The notes under the pieces: generated by a model
The model's input: the letters and a program-made list of their open reading frames with translations, nothing else
Databases searched by the model: none
Told to the model about the DNA's origin: nothing
In this document: positions 17,785-30,005 of the stretch, piece after piece
Numbering within the stretch: position 1 is the stretch's first letter
How the letters are laid out: every line of letters begins with the position of its first letter
Source: Marinilabilia rubra
GTDB taxonomy: Bacteria > Bacteroidota > Bacteroidia > Bacteroidales > Marinilabiliaceae
DNA: 64,000 nucleotides
Assembly: GCF_003121985.1 (NCBI RefSeq)
Contig: NZ_QEWP01000004.1
Location: 124,001-188,000, forward strand
Reading direction: 5' to 3'
Translations under genes and position numbers: made by a program

Positions 17785-17959
17785 AGCCCGTCTATAAAGT
17801 CAGCAATGAAACTAAGTAGTCATGTGTCTGGTCAGAAAGTACCAGTTCCAATCCCGAGGCTTCGGGAACGAAGCCGCCAAAAGCGCAGTCCCGATGCTTC
17901 GGGATGAGTATTTTGGCGGCAAGCGTAACGCAGCAAGTGGTATTTTATGTACAGACACT
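17785..17959 (+). repeat. 178-bp palindromic repeat family, copy 1
   Basis: About 175 bp with terminal inverted repeats (GTCTATAAAG-like left end; TTTTATGTACAGACACT right end) and nested hairpins built on CCCGAGGCTTCGGGA and TCCCGATGCTTCGGGA inside a GCCGCCAAAA/TTTTGGCGGC stem. It is non-coding. It is related to the copies at 22735, 30446 (inverted) and 56899. It separates the two KAS III genes. Confidence 0.75.
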
Positions 17960-18011
17960 AATTTAATTTAGTGGGTTGAAACTTATGCACTCCCAATTAC
18001 AAACATAAGGG

Positions 18012-19205
18012 CTAATTAAAGCGCTTCATATTTTCTATAAGTGCCTTAGAGACCTGATGCATAACCGCAATGTGATTTTCCCCTGCTCCACTGGAAGCAA
18101 CAAGTACCATATCTTCAGGTTTTATCATCCCCTTCTCGAGTGCCTCTGTAAAATTGGTAGCTGCAGCAGCTGTTGCAATATTTCCATACTTTTTAAAAGA
18201 CTCATAAAATTTGTCTTCCGAAATACCAACTGCTTTTCGCCAGGCTTCTCCTGCCCATGCCACCGGTTGATGGGTAACAAAGAAATCCACATTTTCGGTC
18301 GTCATATTGGCCTTTTCCAATGCACGGGAAACAACAAAGGACATGTCTTTTTCGGCATTGATGGCAATTTCTTTACAGGCATCCCGGTTAAAAAAGGTAG
18401 TCACCAATTGACGTCGATCCGGGGACGTATGCAATCCTTTATATAGCAATGGCAATCGACTCTCGAAAACAATACCATCATGCCGGTCTCCGTGACTGGA
18501 GGAATGAGACGACAGATATCCCATTTCACATGAAGACACAATGCCTGCAGCTGCTCCATCTCCGGTATCCACACTAAAATGGGTACTTTTATCGTTTACA
18601 TGACTGTCGATGTAGGATGAAACAATCAAAACATTTTTCTTAATTCCTGATTTTACCATTCCAACAGCTACTTCAATCATAGATACAAATGAAGAGCAAC
18701 AAGTATCCACCGAGTAAGCTCCTGCATTTTTTAATCCCAGTTTATGCTGAACCAGGGACACATTCTGAGGCAGCGGCCTGTCCGGCACCTGCGAGTGAGC
18801 CAATACCAGATCAATATCGTCAGGATTCATGCCTGATCGCAAAATGGCCATAGAAGCTGCTATAACTTCGGCGTCCGATGGCAACATTGGGTGCGGATGA
18901 ATGCTTTCTGTAACTGAAGCAGGGTCATTGGGAACTCTTCTTCTTTCGCTGGTTCCCTGAAACGGATCTGCCTGTTTCTTTGGAGCCAGACTTTTCAGCC
19001 AGGCATCGAACCATGGTTGACTCTCCCACCCATCGTAGTTGTTTTCAACCGAGCCGGGAAGGCATCCGGTATCTTCAATACTTTTAATGTATTCTTCGGG
19101 AAGTAATGTTTGATTTTTTAGAAATTCGGGCAATGCTTTTGCCATTTTATCTTCTAATTTATTGGCCGGAAGATAAGCAGCCATACTAATTAACCCTGTA
19201 TTCAT
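18012..19205 (-). CDS. KAS III-type condensing enzyme, triad intact
   Basis: A 397-residue FabH-superfamily beta-ketoacyl synthase III. It keeps the catalytic residues: C170 in VDTCCSSF, H312 in VTHQP and N342 in YGNIATAA. It is longer than FabH (about 320), with an extra segment at about 25-85 (PEEYIKSIEDTGCLPGS...WFDAWLKSL) before TSERRRVPND. This suggests an unusual acyl substrate. It follows the CoA-ligase gene by 14 bp, so the two are almost certainly co-transcribed. The expected role is to condense or transfer an acyl/aroyl group supplied by the ligase (inference). Housekeeping FabH is less likely, since no fab/pls genes are nearby. Confidence 0.85.
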   Translation of the reverse strand: MNTGLISMAAYLPANKLEDKMAKALPEFLKNQTLLPEEYIKSIEDTGCLPGSVENNYDGWESQPWFDAWLKSLAPKKQADPFQGTSERRRVPNDPASVTESIHPHPMLPSDAEVIAASMAILRSGMNPDDIDLVLAHSQVPDRPLPQNVSLVQHKLGLKNAGAYSVDTCCSSFVSMIEVAVGMVKSGIKKNVLIVSSYIDSHVNDKSTHFSVDTGDGAAAGIVSSCEMGYLSSHSSSHGDRHDGIVFESRLPLLYKGLHTSPDRRQLVTTFFNRDACKEIAINAEKDMSFVVSRALEKANMTTENVDFFVTHQPVAWAGEAWRKAVGISEDKFYESFKKYGNIATAAAATNFTEALEKGMIKPEDMVLVASSGAGENHIAVMHQVSKALIENMKRFN

Positions 19206-19219
19206 TTTTTTTCAGTTTA

Positions 19220-20503
19220 TTAATTCTTCCTCGTATCAAAAACTCGTTTGCTCTTTCCTGTAAATCGCTCTAGTTTATTTGGTTCAACCAGTTCCAACTC
19301 GAAACTCAAACCAATACAATGCTGAATGTGGGACTTCACTTTCTTGTGAAGAATCTCTACATCTGAATTACAATTTTCTTTACGCTCAACAACTGCTCTT
19401 AAATTATCAAGGTTTCCATCACGACTGACATGAAGATTGTAGTGGGGACTAGTAGCATCCAAATCAAGAAGAGCAGCTTCTATCTGTGAAGGAAAAAGAT
19501 TAACTCCACGGATGATGAGCATATCATCGCTCCTCCCCTGACATTTATTCATTCTTACAAGGGTACGTCCACATTCACATTTTTCATAGTTTAATGAAGT
19601 TAAATCTCTTGTTCGATAACGAATAATGGGAATTCCCTCTTTGGTAATAGTCGTAAAGACCAGCTCGCCTTCCTCTCCCGGTTTTTTAGGCTCCAAAGTG
19701 TCCGGATCAATGATTTCTGGAATAAAATGATCTTCATTGATGTGCAAACCATTCTTATACTTGCATTCATGGGCCACTCCCGGACCAATAATTTCGCTGA
19801 GCCCATAAATGTCGTAGGCTTCAATGTCAAGCAGCTCCTCAATTTGTTTTCGCATTTGTTCAGTCCAGGGCTCTGCACCTAGTATGGCCGTTTTAAGTTT
19901 CAACCTCTGTCTTAAACCAGGTTTGCTTTTAATCACCTCAGCCAAATGCAATGCATAAGATGGCGTACAAGCTAAAACGGTGGTTCCGAAATCTTCCATC
20001 AATTCAATCTGTTTTTTCGTATTCCCTCCGGAAATGGGTATCACCCTGGCTTTAACTTTTTCGGCACCATAATGAACCCCCATGCCACCTGTAAATAACC
20101 CATAGCCATAAGCTACCTGCACAGTATCCTTCTCATTAACACCGGCCGCATACATAGTTCTGGCAATCATTTCACGCCAGGTGTGGATGTCATTTTCGGT
20201 GTATCCCACTACAATAGGCTTACCGGTAGTTCCACTTGATGCGTGAAGACGAACCACCTCATGTTCCGGAACAGCAAACAAGCCAAATGGGTAAGTATCC
20301 CTCAAATCTGATTTAAGAGTAAAAGGCAATTTTCGTAAATCCTCAAGAGTTTTTATATCCTCAGGAGTAACTCCGGCCTTTTCCATTTTGGCTCTGTAGT
20401 GGGAAACCTTTGCGAAAACACTGTTTACAGTATCTTGGAGTCGAATCAATTGAACTTCACTCAGTTTCTCTCTTGATAAGCTCTCATCATCATTCCAAAT
20501 CAT
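19220..20503 (-). CDS. Phenylacetate-CoA ligase-like adenylating enzyme
   Basis: An ANL-superfamily ligase of the PaaK type, which activates an aryl acid with ATP and loads it on CoA. The start at 20503 ([14 protein letters not shown]) is the normal PaaK start and gives 427 residues. The upstream in-frame codons (to 20614) encode an unlikely hydrophobic extension. Motifs: ATP-binding [10 protein letters not shown] (residues 87-96), [10 protein letters not shown], and RTRDLTSL near the hinge. The C-terminal AMP-binding extension has [11 protein letters not shown]. It leads a three-gene unit with two KAS III-like proteins rather than the indolepyruvate oxidoreductase genes often beside paaK. 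The real acid substrate is unknown. Confidence 0.88.
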   Translation of the reverse strand: MIWNDDESLSREKLSEVQLIRLQDTVNSVFAKVSHYRAKMEKAGVTPEDIKTLEDLRKLPFTLKSDLRDTYPFGLFAVPEHEVVRLHASSGTTGKPIVVGYTENDIHTWREMIARTMYAAGVNEKDTVQVAYGYGLFTGGMGVHYGAEKVKARVIPISGGNTKKQIELMEDFGTTVLACTPSYALHLAEVIKSKPGLRQRLKLKTAILGAEPWTEQMRKQIEELLDIEAYDIYGLSEIIGPGVAHECKYKNGLHINEDHFIPEIIDPDTLEPKKPGEEGELVFTTITKEGIPIIRYRTRDLTSLNYEKCECGRTLVRMNKCQGRSDDMLIIRGVNLFPSQIEAALLDLDATSPHYNLHVSRDGNLDNLRAVVERKENCNSDVEILHKKVKSHIQHCIGLSFELELVEPNKLERFTGKSKRVFDTRKN

Positions 20504-20773
20504 GGCGTCTAACTTAAAATTTATTTTACAAAAATAATTCTTTAGTTTTATAAAGAATAATTGATAAATAATTATTTTGTAGCTAAAGCAACAATACTCT
20601 AAAACACAGAGCACTATTAATTTATTTTTAATGAGACTAAATATTATTAGAACAATTTAGACAAATTTACTAAACCTTATAGGTATTACGGCGTATATTG
20701 GGCTTTTAAAACCTTTTAATTTAAACATTATATGTTCTGTCGTTCAATTTTTTAACACTTACTCAAAAAGACC

Positions 20774-22648
20774 ATGGAATTAAAAAGAAAATCTTTAGCA
20801 AAGTTAATAGTAAATAATTCTATTAGAATATTTATTATATCAACTCTTGTACTGTTATCTGTGATTTTATATTTCTTCCAGAAAGAAATCATGTATAGTA
20901 GTATGGTTTACGGAGATTTATCGCTCAAAAACAGCGCACAAAGCATTGAAAAGGATAATGCAGAATACACACTTCTAATTGAAAATCTGGAACGAACCAT
21001 TTCTTTTCAGCTTACGGACATGAATAAAAAGGAATTTGATGGCGAATTCCTGGTAAATTATTTATCCGACTTTCTTTCTTATGAGGAAAACCTAAGCGGA
21101 GCTTTTCTTGTGATTGAATCTGAATATGTTAATGTAAATAGAAGAGAGCGACAGAGAGAAAAGGTAATTGATGAGGCCGGAAATTATCATATCTATATTT
21201 CGAAATCCAACATATCTTCATTTGAAAATTACGAAGAAAGCAACTATTACACCCAGCCAAAAAAGACTCTAAAATCTTACGTTACCAATCCATATGGAAG
21301 AAAAACAGGTGGAGAAAGTGAGTTGGTTTATACTATTTCTTATCCTATAACTCTTGATGGTAAATTTGCAGGTATAATTGGCTGTGATGTCGATATGGAT
21401 GCAGTTTATGAACAGTTGAAAGATGTTAAGATATACGACGGACATTCATCAGTGGCATTACTTGATAACCAAGGCACCTACCTCACCCATTCTTTCCATC
21501 CGGAGTTGGTTGGAAAAACCATTGAGGAAGATTGTCTGAATCCGGAGGTGCGTCTAAAAAACCTGCAGGAAGGCCAAATAGACCAGTGGTTTGAAGGGCC
21601 TGTGGGTGCAATAACAAACCCCATTCATTTTAACGATCACCAAATGCCATGGCAGCTCCAGGCAAAAGTGCATGCTAAGTACGTTTTTGCCAATGTAATT
21701 TCTGCTGCCTACTGGATTATTCCCACCATAATTTTTGCGATTTTGTTTTTCGTTTTCAGAATGAGGTACTATATCGGTCGTAAAATAAAACCGTTAATTG
21801 AGTTAGATGCTATCAGCTCTGAAATTGCAAAGGGAGATTTGACACATGAAATTTCCATAAAGTCTGACAATGAAATTGGAAGTCTGGCGGAGAGTTTTTC
21901 CAAAATGGTTGAGAAGCTGCAATACTTCGTAAAAGAGATACAGCAGGGCAGTGAAAACATCACCTCGGCATCTCAACAATTGGGAAGTAGCAGTCAAACT
22001 CTTAGCTCTTCAACTAATGAGCAAGCCAGCACAGGAGAAGAGATTAGCAGCAACATGGAAGAAATGTCTGCCAGTGTTCAGCAAAATGCCAATAAAAGCC
22101 AGGAGATAAAAAAAGGAAGTGGCAACATGTTGCAGAAATTCAATATCCTGAATGATGATGCCCAAAAGGCAGCGGCAATGCAACAGGAAATTGCCGAACT
22201 GAGTGGATTGATAAATGACATTGCCCAAAACATTAAGATACTCTCACTGAATGCAGCAGTAGAAGCTGCTCGTGCCGGAGAACATGGAAAAGGTTTTGCT
22301 GTTGTAGCTCGTGAGGTCCAAAAACTCAGTGAAAGCACCACTTCATCTGCTATGCAAATTACTGAGAAAATAAACGAAAGTTCAGAAATGTCGATGCAAA
22401 CAATGGAGTTCATAAAAGAGATTGTACCACAACTTAAAACTTTGAATGATGATATTGAGGAGATCAATATATCATCTCAGGAGCAAGCCTCTAATGTGCA
22501 ACAAGTCACAAATGCCACACAGCAATTTAATGAGAGCACCCAAGCCAATGCTGCCTCAGCAGAGGAGTTGGCAGGAACAGCTGAAGAGCTAAGTAATCAG
22601 GCAGAAGTATTAATGGACTTAGCTAACCAGTTTAAGATTAAAAGGTAA
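20774..22648 (+). CDS. Methyl-accepting chemotaxis protein
   Basis: A transmembrane chemoreceptor of 624 residues. The first membrane helix is at about 17-37 (IFIISTLVLLSVILYFF). A periplasmic dCache-type sensor follows (about 40-305; note YVTNPYGRKTGG and GIIGCDVDMDAVYEQL). The second helix is at about 312-332, a HAMP linker at about 335-390, and the signalling domain runs to the end. The highly conserved hairpin tip reads NIKILSLNAAVEAARAGEHG then KGFAVVAREVQKL. No che genes are in the window. A terminator follows. The ligand is unknown. Confidence 0.93.
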   Translation: MELKRKSLAKLIVNNSIRIFIISTLVLLSVILYFFQKEIMYSSMVYGDLSLKNSAQSIEKDNAEYTLLIENLERTISFQLTDMNKKEFDGEFLVNYLSDFLSYEENLSGAFLVIESEYVNVNRRERQREKVIDEAGNYHIYISKSNISSFENYEESNYYTQPKKTLKSYVTNPYGRKTGGESELVYTISYPITLDGKFAGIIGCDVDMDAVYEQLKDVKIYDGHSSVALLDNQGTYLTHSFHPELVGKTIEEDCLNPEVRLKNLQEGQIDQWFEGPVGAITNPIHFNDHQMPWQLQAKVHAKYVFANVISAAYWIIPTIIFAILFFVFRMRYYIGRKIKPLIELDAISSEIAKGDLTHEISIKSDNEIGSLAESFSKMVEKLQYFVKEIQQGSENITSASQQLGSSSQTLSSSTNEQASTGEEISSNMEEMSASVQQNANKSQEIKKGSGNMLQKFNILNDDAQKAAAMQQEIAELSGLINDIAQNIKILSLNAAVEAARAGEHGKGFAVVAREVQKLSESTTSSAMQITEKINESSEMSMQTMEFIKEIVPQLKTLNDDIEEINISSQEQASNVQQVTNATQQFNESTQANAASAEELAGTAEELSNQAEVLMDLANQFKIKR

Positions 22649-22673
22649 ATTTTAATAATTTGGGGTTTTGCAC

Positions 22674-22706
22674 AAAAGGCTGTCCAAAAAATGGATGGCC
22701 TTTTTC
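22674..22706 (+). terminator. Terminator after the chemoreceptor gene
   Basis: Arms AAAAGGCTGTCCA and TGGATGGCCTTTTT around an A loop, with two internal mismatches and a T run. It lies 25 bp after the stop. Confidence 0.75.
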
Positions 22707-22734
22707 TTTGCGCAGTGAAAAAGTACTTTTAAAT

Positions 22735-22912
22735 AGTGTGGGTCTATAAACTAAGTAAGCAGTGTCAAAATTTATGTGCATGTTCAGAAAGTTTCATTTA
22801 CAATCCCGAGGTTTCGGGAGCGAAGCCCGAAAATACGCAGTCCCGATCCTTCCGGGATGAGTAATTTTCGGGCAAGCATAACCCGGTAAGTGGTACTTTA
22901 TGGACAGACTCT
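22735..22912 (+). repeat. 178-bp palindromic repeat family, copy 2
   Basis: Begins AGTGTGGGTCTATAAAC and ends TTTATGGACAGACTCT, imperfect inverted ends. Inside, GCCCGAAAAT and ATTTTCGGGC enclose a TCCCGATCCTTCCGGGA hairpin. The left part (AGTGTCAAAATTTATGTGCA) is closest to copy 3 at 30446-30632. Non-coding. Confidence 0.75.
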
Positions 22913-23019
22913 AATTAGAGTTTAGAGTGAGACTCTTATTGCCCTTTTCAAAAAATTACCACGCGATCATAAACTTAAGCCTTTATTTTAAACCTTGTAT
23001 CTGTCCAAAAGCTTAGGAA

Positions 23020-23649
23020 CTAACGACTCATTGTATAAGCAAGAGATATAAATGATTTAGAATTGGCTAGTTTAACCTCTCTCCTGCTTTGCAATGTCAT
23101 TCCACTGCTTTCCATCCACTTTCCCAGTTTATTTTCGTTAATTTCATTAGAAATGCCAGATAGCTGTTCGAGTGATTTGTAAGCTGTTTTTGAGACAAAG
23201 GCATCTTCCCTGTTTTTCTGAAAAACAATTGCCAAAGTGCCTCCTTCCTCTATAACAGGCAATATATTATTTATGGCTTCGCAATGTTTAACATATTCCA
23301 GCACTAATCCTGCAAAACAAAGATCTACTTTTGGAATTGACAACCCTTCTTTGTCAATATCACTTTCTATTACCTCTAATCCGGGAATTTGTGAGGCATA
23401 TCTCTCCATGCATATTTCCAAATATCCAGGGTTAACATCGATGGCATAAACATTAGTTGTAACATCAGGATCAACATGTTCCAATCCATTTCCCGTGCAA
23501 CATCCAAGCAAAGCAAAGCTTGATGGTCTGTACGTTTCCAGCAATTCTTTGGTAAGCTCGTTGAGAGTTTGCAATTGACCAACCTCAATCATGTGGGATT
23601 CATAATCGGAAGGAGATATCTTTAACCAGGGGTTTTTCATGTTTTGCAA
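23020..23649 (-). CDS. Class I SAM-dependent methyltransferase
   Basis: A 209-residue protein with a Rossmann-type methyltransferase core. Motif I is in SFALLGCCTGNGLEHVDP (residues about 40-57), an acidic end of strand 2 in VYAIDVNPGYLEIC, and a motif IV-like VDLCFAGLVLEYV. Methyltransferases of this shape act on small molecules or quinone/polyketide-like substrates. No residue pins the substrate. It appears monocistronic, with gaps of about 370 and 400 bp on either side. Confidence 0.75.
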   Translation of the reverse strand: MQNMKNPWLKISPSDYESHMIEVGQLQTLNELTKELLETYRPSSFALLGCCTGNGLEHVDPDVTTNVYAIDVNPGYLEICMERYASQIPGLEVIESDIDKEGLSIPKVDLCFAGLVLEYVKHCEAINNILPVIEEGGTLAIVFQKNREDAFVSKTAYKSLEQLSGISNEINENKLGKWMESSGMTLQSRREVKLANSKSFISLAYTMSR

Positions 23650-23832
23650 TATTTAACTAAATTTCAGCCACTAACAGCCTTGCAAAAAGAATTCAACAAA
23701 ATGCTCTGCTGAGCGCGGAGGCCATGAATATACTCTACTCTGCATCCCCACCTTCTTACCGGATGTAAATGGTCTGAAAAAAGAGGATTAATTAAGCTAT
23801 GTGAAAACACCGGACGAAGAATGAATTTTAAT

Positions 23833-23871
23833 AAAAATGAGGGCCACAATAAGAATGAAACCCTCATTTTT
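23833..23871. terminator. Bidirectional hairpin left of katG
   Basis: Arms AAAAATGAGGG (23833-23843) and CCCTCATTTTT (23861-23871), flanked by A and T runs on both strands. It lies about 185 bp beyond the katG stop, in a 406-bp gap (23650-24055) with nothing else recognisable. Confidence 0.65.
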
Positions 23872-24055
23872 CAAAAGTCAAATCTGAATCTGTTTTTAAA
23901 AACAGTATCCTCTTTACCAATAGATCGTTAGACTGTTAGAAATAAGATTTATGATAAATCATATAACACTGATAATCCGGGCTTTAAAACGAAAGCTCGT
24001 TCACTCGCAAGAGCTTGAACTTTAGACTTTTATAAAAATTCAACGGAGTATTGCT

Positions 24056-26290
<2,235 letters not shown>

Positions 26291-26455
26291 TTATAATTTA
26301 CAAAAAAATTTGGGGATATTGTATTCAATAAAAATCCAGGGAAAAGATTTATTCAGGGAAAAATAATAATTCGAGATCGATTGTTTATTAATAATGGTGA
26401 GTAGTGCAATTGCTGGTTTCGTAACCGGAATGTCGCTAAAAAAGGAGGGAACAGA

Positions 26456-29332
26456 CTAAAAATACTGTTTTATTAAGCTGACAAGCTTAGTTGGATTGAT
26501 GGGTTTAGCAATATAATTATTACAGCCCGCAGCAATTGCCTTTTCTTTGTCTCCAGACAAGCCAAATGCTGTTTCAGCAATAATGATAACGTTTTGATCG
26601 AATTCTCTTATTTCTCTTGTTGCACTATAACCATCTAAATCAGGCATTCGCATATCCATAAATATCAGATCGATATCGGGATTATTCCGATATGCTTTAA
26701 CAGCATCAAGCCCTGTATTAACAATTGTCACTTCTTTGCTGATAGATTCTATTGCTTTGGAAATCAGAATTTGTGAAGGCTCATCGTCTTCAGCAATTAA
26801 AACATTCAGGCTCAAATTCTTTAATTCGGTGTCGGAGATTGGATTTTTCTTTTCTTCATTATCAAAATCTGAGTTATAAGGACAATAAGGAAGCGTGAAA
26901 TAAAATGATGAACCATTACCCTCTTTACTTTCAACCCAGATATTTCCACCAAGCATTTCAACATATGCCTTTGTAATTGATAATCCAAGACCAGCACCAT
27001 TTTGCAAATTTCTTCCTGCATTATCTGCCTGAATAAATCTATGAAAGACATTTTCTTGCATATCCTCTGATATTCCAATTCCGGAATCTTTCACAAAAAA
27101 CCTGAGGTAAGCCTCGTTGAAGTTATCATTTGTATCGGGAGAAACCAGATCATATCCCAATTCAATAAACCCTTCATTGGTAAATTTGATTGCATTTTTC
27201 ACCAGATTTGTAAGTATGGCATAGAGTTTTTCGCGGTCTGTTTGAAGAATGGCCTCATTATCGGGCAAAGGGACTTTGCAGGAAAAACGAACTCCTTTAT
27301 TCTCAACTTCAGGTTTAAAAAAAGTAAAGAGGTATTCAATCTGTTTATTAATATTTGCCTCATGCAAATGGACTTTTACAAGACCTGCTTCAACTTTAGA
27401 TATATCGATTATATCATTGATAATATTGAGCATACGCATCCCGCTTTGCTCAATAATATTAATGTATTCTTGTTGTGCTTCTCCGGATAGTGAGCCGGTT
27501 TTGAGAAGTTCGGCAAAGCCCAGAATACCATTCATAGGGGTTCGTATCTCATGACTCATATTGGCAAGAAAGGCTGATTTTAACCTGTCGCTTTCTTCTG
27601 CTTTCTCTTTTGCTTCTTTGAGAAGGTTTTCGTAATGGAGATTGGCAAGAGTATCCCCTATACTTTTGGCAATGATTTTTAAATTGTGCTTTTCATAATT
27701 ATTCCAGCTGTATTTTTGCTTTACAGCATCAAACCCAATGAAACCATAGTTTTGCTGTCCGCTCGATACCGGAACCGTTATAAGTGATTTAATGTCTTGC
27801 CTTTGAAATTCTTCTTTTTCAATACTGGCCTCAACAGGAAGTTTATCAACATCTTCCACCTGACAAATCTTCTGATCAAATAGTTGGGTTTTCAACCAGG
27901 GCATCGAATCAATCGGTGTGTTTTGGATATAATCCATTTGCGGGGTTACTCCCTCATTACACCATTCATGCGTGTTGCTCATGGTTGTGAAATCATCCGA
28001 AAACAGGAAAAGGTATGCCCGGTCAACTTTGTAAAAAACACCCAGTTCGGCAAGTGCTTTGGATATTTTGGAATCAAAATTTTTAGATGTTGCCTCCACG
28101 AATGATGTCGATATTTGGGCTGTAATTTTTTGAATTTCGTAGCTTCTCCGAAGGTTTTCTTCAGTCCGCCTGCTTTCTGTTATATCGAAGCAATGCCCGA
28201 TATATCCCACAAACTCTCCCTGTGTGTTGTAATTTGGTGTCCCCAAATCCCGGATCCATCTGTATTCGCCACTTACATGTCGAATTCGGTATTCCATATC
28301 AAAGGACTCCCTTTTATCGAAGGCTGATGTAAAAATCTCCAGACAACCTTTAACATCTTCGGGATGAACATTTTCAGTCCACTTAAAGCCGATTTCTTCT
28401 TCCAGGGTACGTCCGGTAAAGTTTAACCATGGCTCATTGAAGTAAATGCATTGTTTTTCAGTATTTGCTTTCCAAAGAAGTGCAAAACCGGAATTGGCCA
28501 GGTTACGGGATTGAAACTCCTGCTCACGAAGTTTTATTTCAGTATTTTTTTGTCTGGTTATATCCTGTAAGTAAACAATAAAATATTGGGGTTCGTGTTT
28601 TTCATTTTGTAGAAGAGCCATTGAAACCAGTGCATATAAAACCTCTCCACTTTTAGTCAAATATCTTTTTTCATAAATGGCATTTTCAAGATCTCCGGCT
28701 ATCAGTTTTTGGATCATTGAGCTTCCAATTTCTTTATCATCAGAATGAGTAAGATCATTAAAATGCAGACCTTTTAATTCATCATTTTCGTATTTCAATA
28801 ATTCTCTGAATCGTTGGTTAACCTTTAAAAAACGGCCATCCAAACCAATCAGGCAAACCCCTGCTGAAGCATTCTCAAAAACAGTCCGGAACAGGGTTTC
28901 GCTCTCCTTCAGGTTTTCTTCAATAATTTTTCGTTCTTCAATCTCATCACTTAACTGACGGGTTCTTTCCTTTACACGCAGTTCAAGTTCTTTCTGATTC
29001 TTTTGGTTTATTTGACGCTGAAATCGTTCCTCAATGACAACTTCAACCACAAAGAGGAGGTTCATCAAATAGGGCTGATAATGCGAAAATTTTTGAGAAT
29101 CTGATATTTTAAATCTCAGGATTCCAAAGTTGTGACCATTTTTTTCAAGGGGAATATCAATTGCTGAATCATCTGTCTGGCTAAAGGAGGTTTTGGAATA
29201 ATCCACAGCATCAACACCGGGAATATCCGTCAGGCCCCTGGAAATAAAACTAAATATTGATTTATCATCAGGAAGATTGATTAATACACTCTGCATTAAA
29301 AGCAATTGTCCAACAACTTCAGCCTTTAGCAT
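26456..29332 (-). CDS. Hybrid histidine kinase with PAS, GAF and receiver domains
   Basis: A 958-residue soluble-looking kinase with no clear membrane helix. Order: an N-terminal region (1-105), a helical linker (105-145), PAS 1 (about 147-262), PAS 2 with a PAC motif (about 275-388; YRWIRDLGTPNYNTQGEFVG), and a GAF domain (about 405-568). Then come HisKA with phosphoacceptor H594 in NMSHEIRTPMNG, and HATPase_c (NLVKNAIKFTNEG, DSGIGI, GAGLGLSI). The C-terminal receiver domain (about 843-958) has its acceptor Asp in LIFMDMRMPDLDG. It lies 43 bp downstream of the MEDS-domain gene, so the two likely form a signalling unit. No DNA-binding output is present, so a phosphotransfer partner must be elsewhere. 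Confidence 0.93.
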   Translation of the reverse strand: MLKAEVVGQLLLMQSVLINLPDDKSIFSFISRGLTDIPGVDAVDYSKTSFSQTDDSAIDIPLEKNGHNFGILRFKISDSQKFSHYQPYLMNLLFVVEVVIEERFQRQINQKNQKELELRVKERTRQLSDEIEERKIIEENLKESETLFRTVFENASAGVCLIGLDGRFLKVNQRFRELLKYENDELKGLHFNDLTHSDDKEIGSSMIQKLIAGDLENAIYEKRYLTKSGEVLYALVSMALLQNEKHEPQYFIVYLQDITRQKNTEIKLREQEFQSRNLANSGFALLWKANTEKQCIYFNEPWLNFTGRTLEEEIGFKWTENVHPEDVKGCLEIFTSAFDKRESFDMEYRIRHVSGEYRWIRDLGTPNYNTQGEFVGYIGHCFDITESRRTEENLRRSYEIQKITAQISTSFVEATSKNFDSKISKALAELGVFYKVDRAYLFLFSDDFTTMSNTHEWCNEGVTPQMDYIQNTPIDSMPWLKTQLFDQKICQVEDVDKLPVEASIEKEEFQRQDIKSLITVPVSSGQQNYGFIGFDAVKQKYSWNNYEKHNLKIIAKSIGDTLANLHYENLLKEAKEKAEESDRLKSAFLANMSHEIRTPMNGILGFAELLKTGSLSGEAQQEYINIIEQSGMRMLNIINDIIDISKVEAGLVKVHLHEANINKQIEYLFTFFKPEVENKGVRFSCKVPLPDNEAILQTDREKLYAILTNLVKNAIKFTNEGFIELGYDLVSPDTNDNFNEAYLRFFVKDSGIGISEDMQENVFHRFIQADNAGRNLQNGAGLGLSITKAYVEMLGGNIWVESKEGNGSSFYFTLPYCPYNSDFDNEEKKNPISDTELKNLSLNVLIAEDDEPSQILISKAIESISKEVTIVNTGLDAVKAYRNNPDIDLIFMDMRMPDLDGYSATREIREFDQNVIIIAETAFGLSGDKEKAIAAGCNNYIAKPINPTKLVSLIKQYF

Positions 29333-29375
29333 AGGTTAAATTTTAGTTCAGCAGCATATTAATACAATAATAAAA

Positions 29376-30005
29376 TTAAAAATGATTATTTTGTTGAGAG
29401 AGGTACACTTCAGGTTGAATAAAAAAAGGGTTCTGCACAACAGCGCCACGCACAATCATATACGGATGCACTTTTAATATATCCATTATTGTTGCCCCGT
29501 CGAACTGACGGGAATCATATTGACAAACTGTTGTTACTGGAAATTTGCGCAACAGCAGACTTACTTTTGATTCATATTCCAATAATCTGGAACCACCCGG
29601 AATATGATCTATTTTGGGAGTCATCTCACCAAGAACTCTTGCTCCTTTGCGATTTTTTCTTAAACTCTCCTCATAAAAATCCTGAAGTAATTTCAGCATT
29701 TTATCAGGGTCAAATTTACCATCCACAAAATATATATCTCCGGTTTTATACAATGATAATATATCGGAGGATTTTGCCTGCTGGTAGGAAATCCCTTTCT
29801 CTTTGAGGAAGTCTGAAAGTGAAATTTCAGTTTCATTTTCCGAAAAGCAAGTTACATTTTCACCATTCTCTAATCCAGTCACCAAAAAATCAAACAAAAT
29901 ATCCTGTCGATCTTCTTCGCTATTGTATATCTGACAAATATGAACACCCTGCTCGAACGTTTGATCGGTAAATCCCAAAGAAATTTTTGATTTATTATTT
30001 TTCAT
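29376..30005 (-). CDS. MEDS-domain sensory protein
   Basis: A 209-residue protein matching the MEDS (methanogen/methylotroph, DcmR sensory) domain. Supporting segments are GVHICQIYNSEEDRQDIL at the N-terminus, FLVTGLENGENVTCFSEN, RVLGEMTPKIDHI, and TVCQYDSRQFDGATIMDILKV with HPYMIVRG at the end. MEDS domains bind small hydrophobic or redox-type ligands in DcmR and often pair with histidine kinases. Here the gene precedes the hybrid kinase by 43 bp on the same strand. Its exact ligand is unknown. Confidence 0.8.
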   Translation of the reverse strand: MKNNKSKISLGFTDQTFEQGVHICQIYNSEEDRQDILFDFLVTGLENGENVTCFSENETEISLSDFLKEKGISYQQAKSSDILSLYKTGDIYFVDGKFDPDKMLKLLQDFYEESLRKNRKGARVLGEMTPKIDHIPGGSRLLEYESKVSLLLRKFPVTTVCQYDSRQFDGATIMDILKVHPYMIVRGAVVQNPFFIQPEVYLSQQNNHF

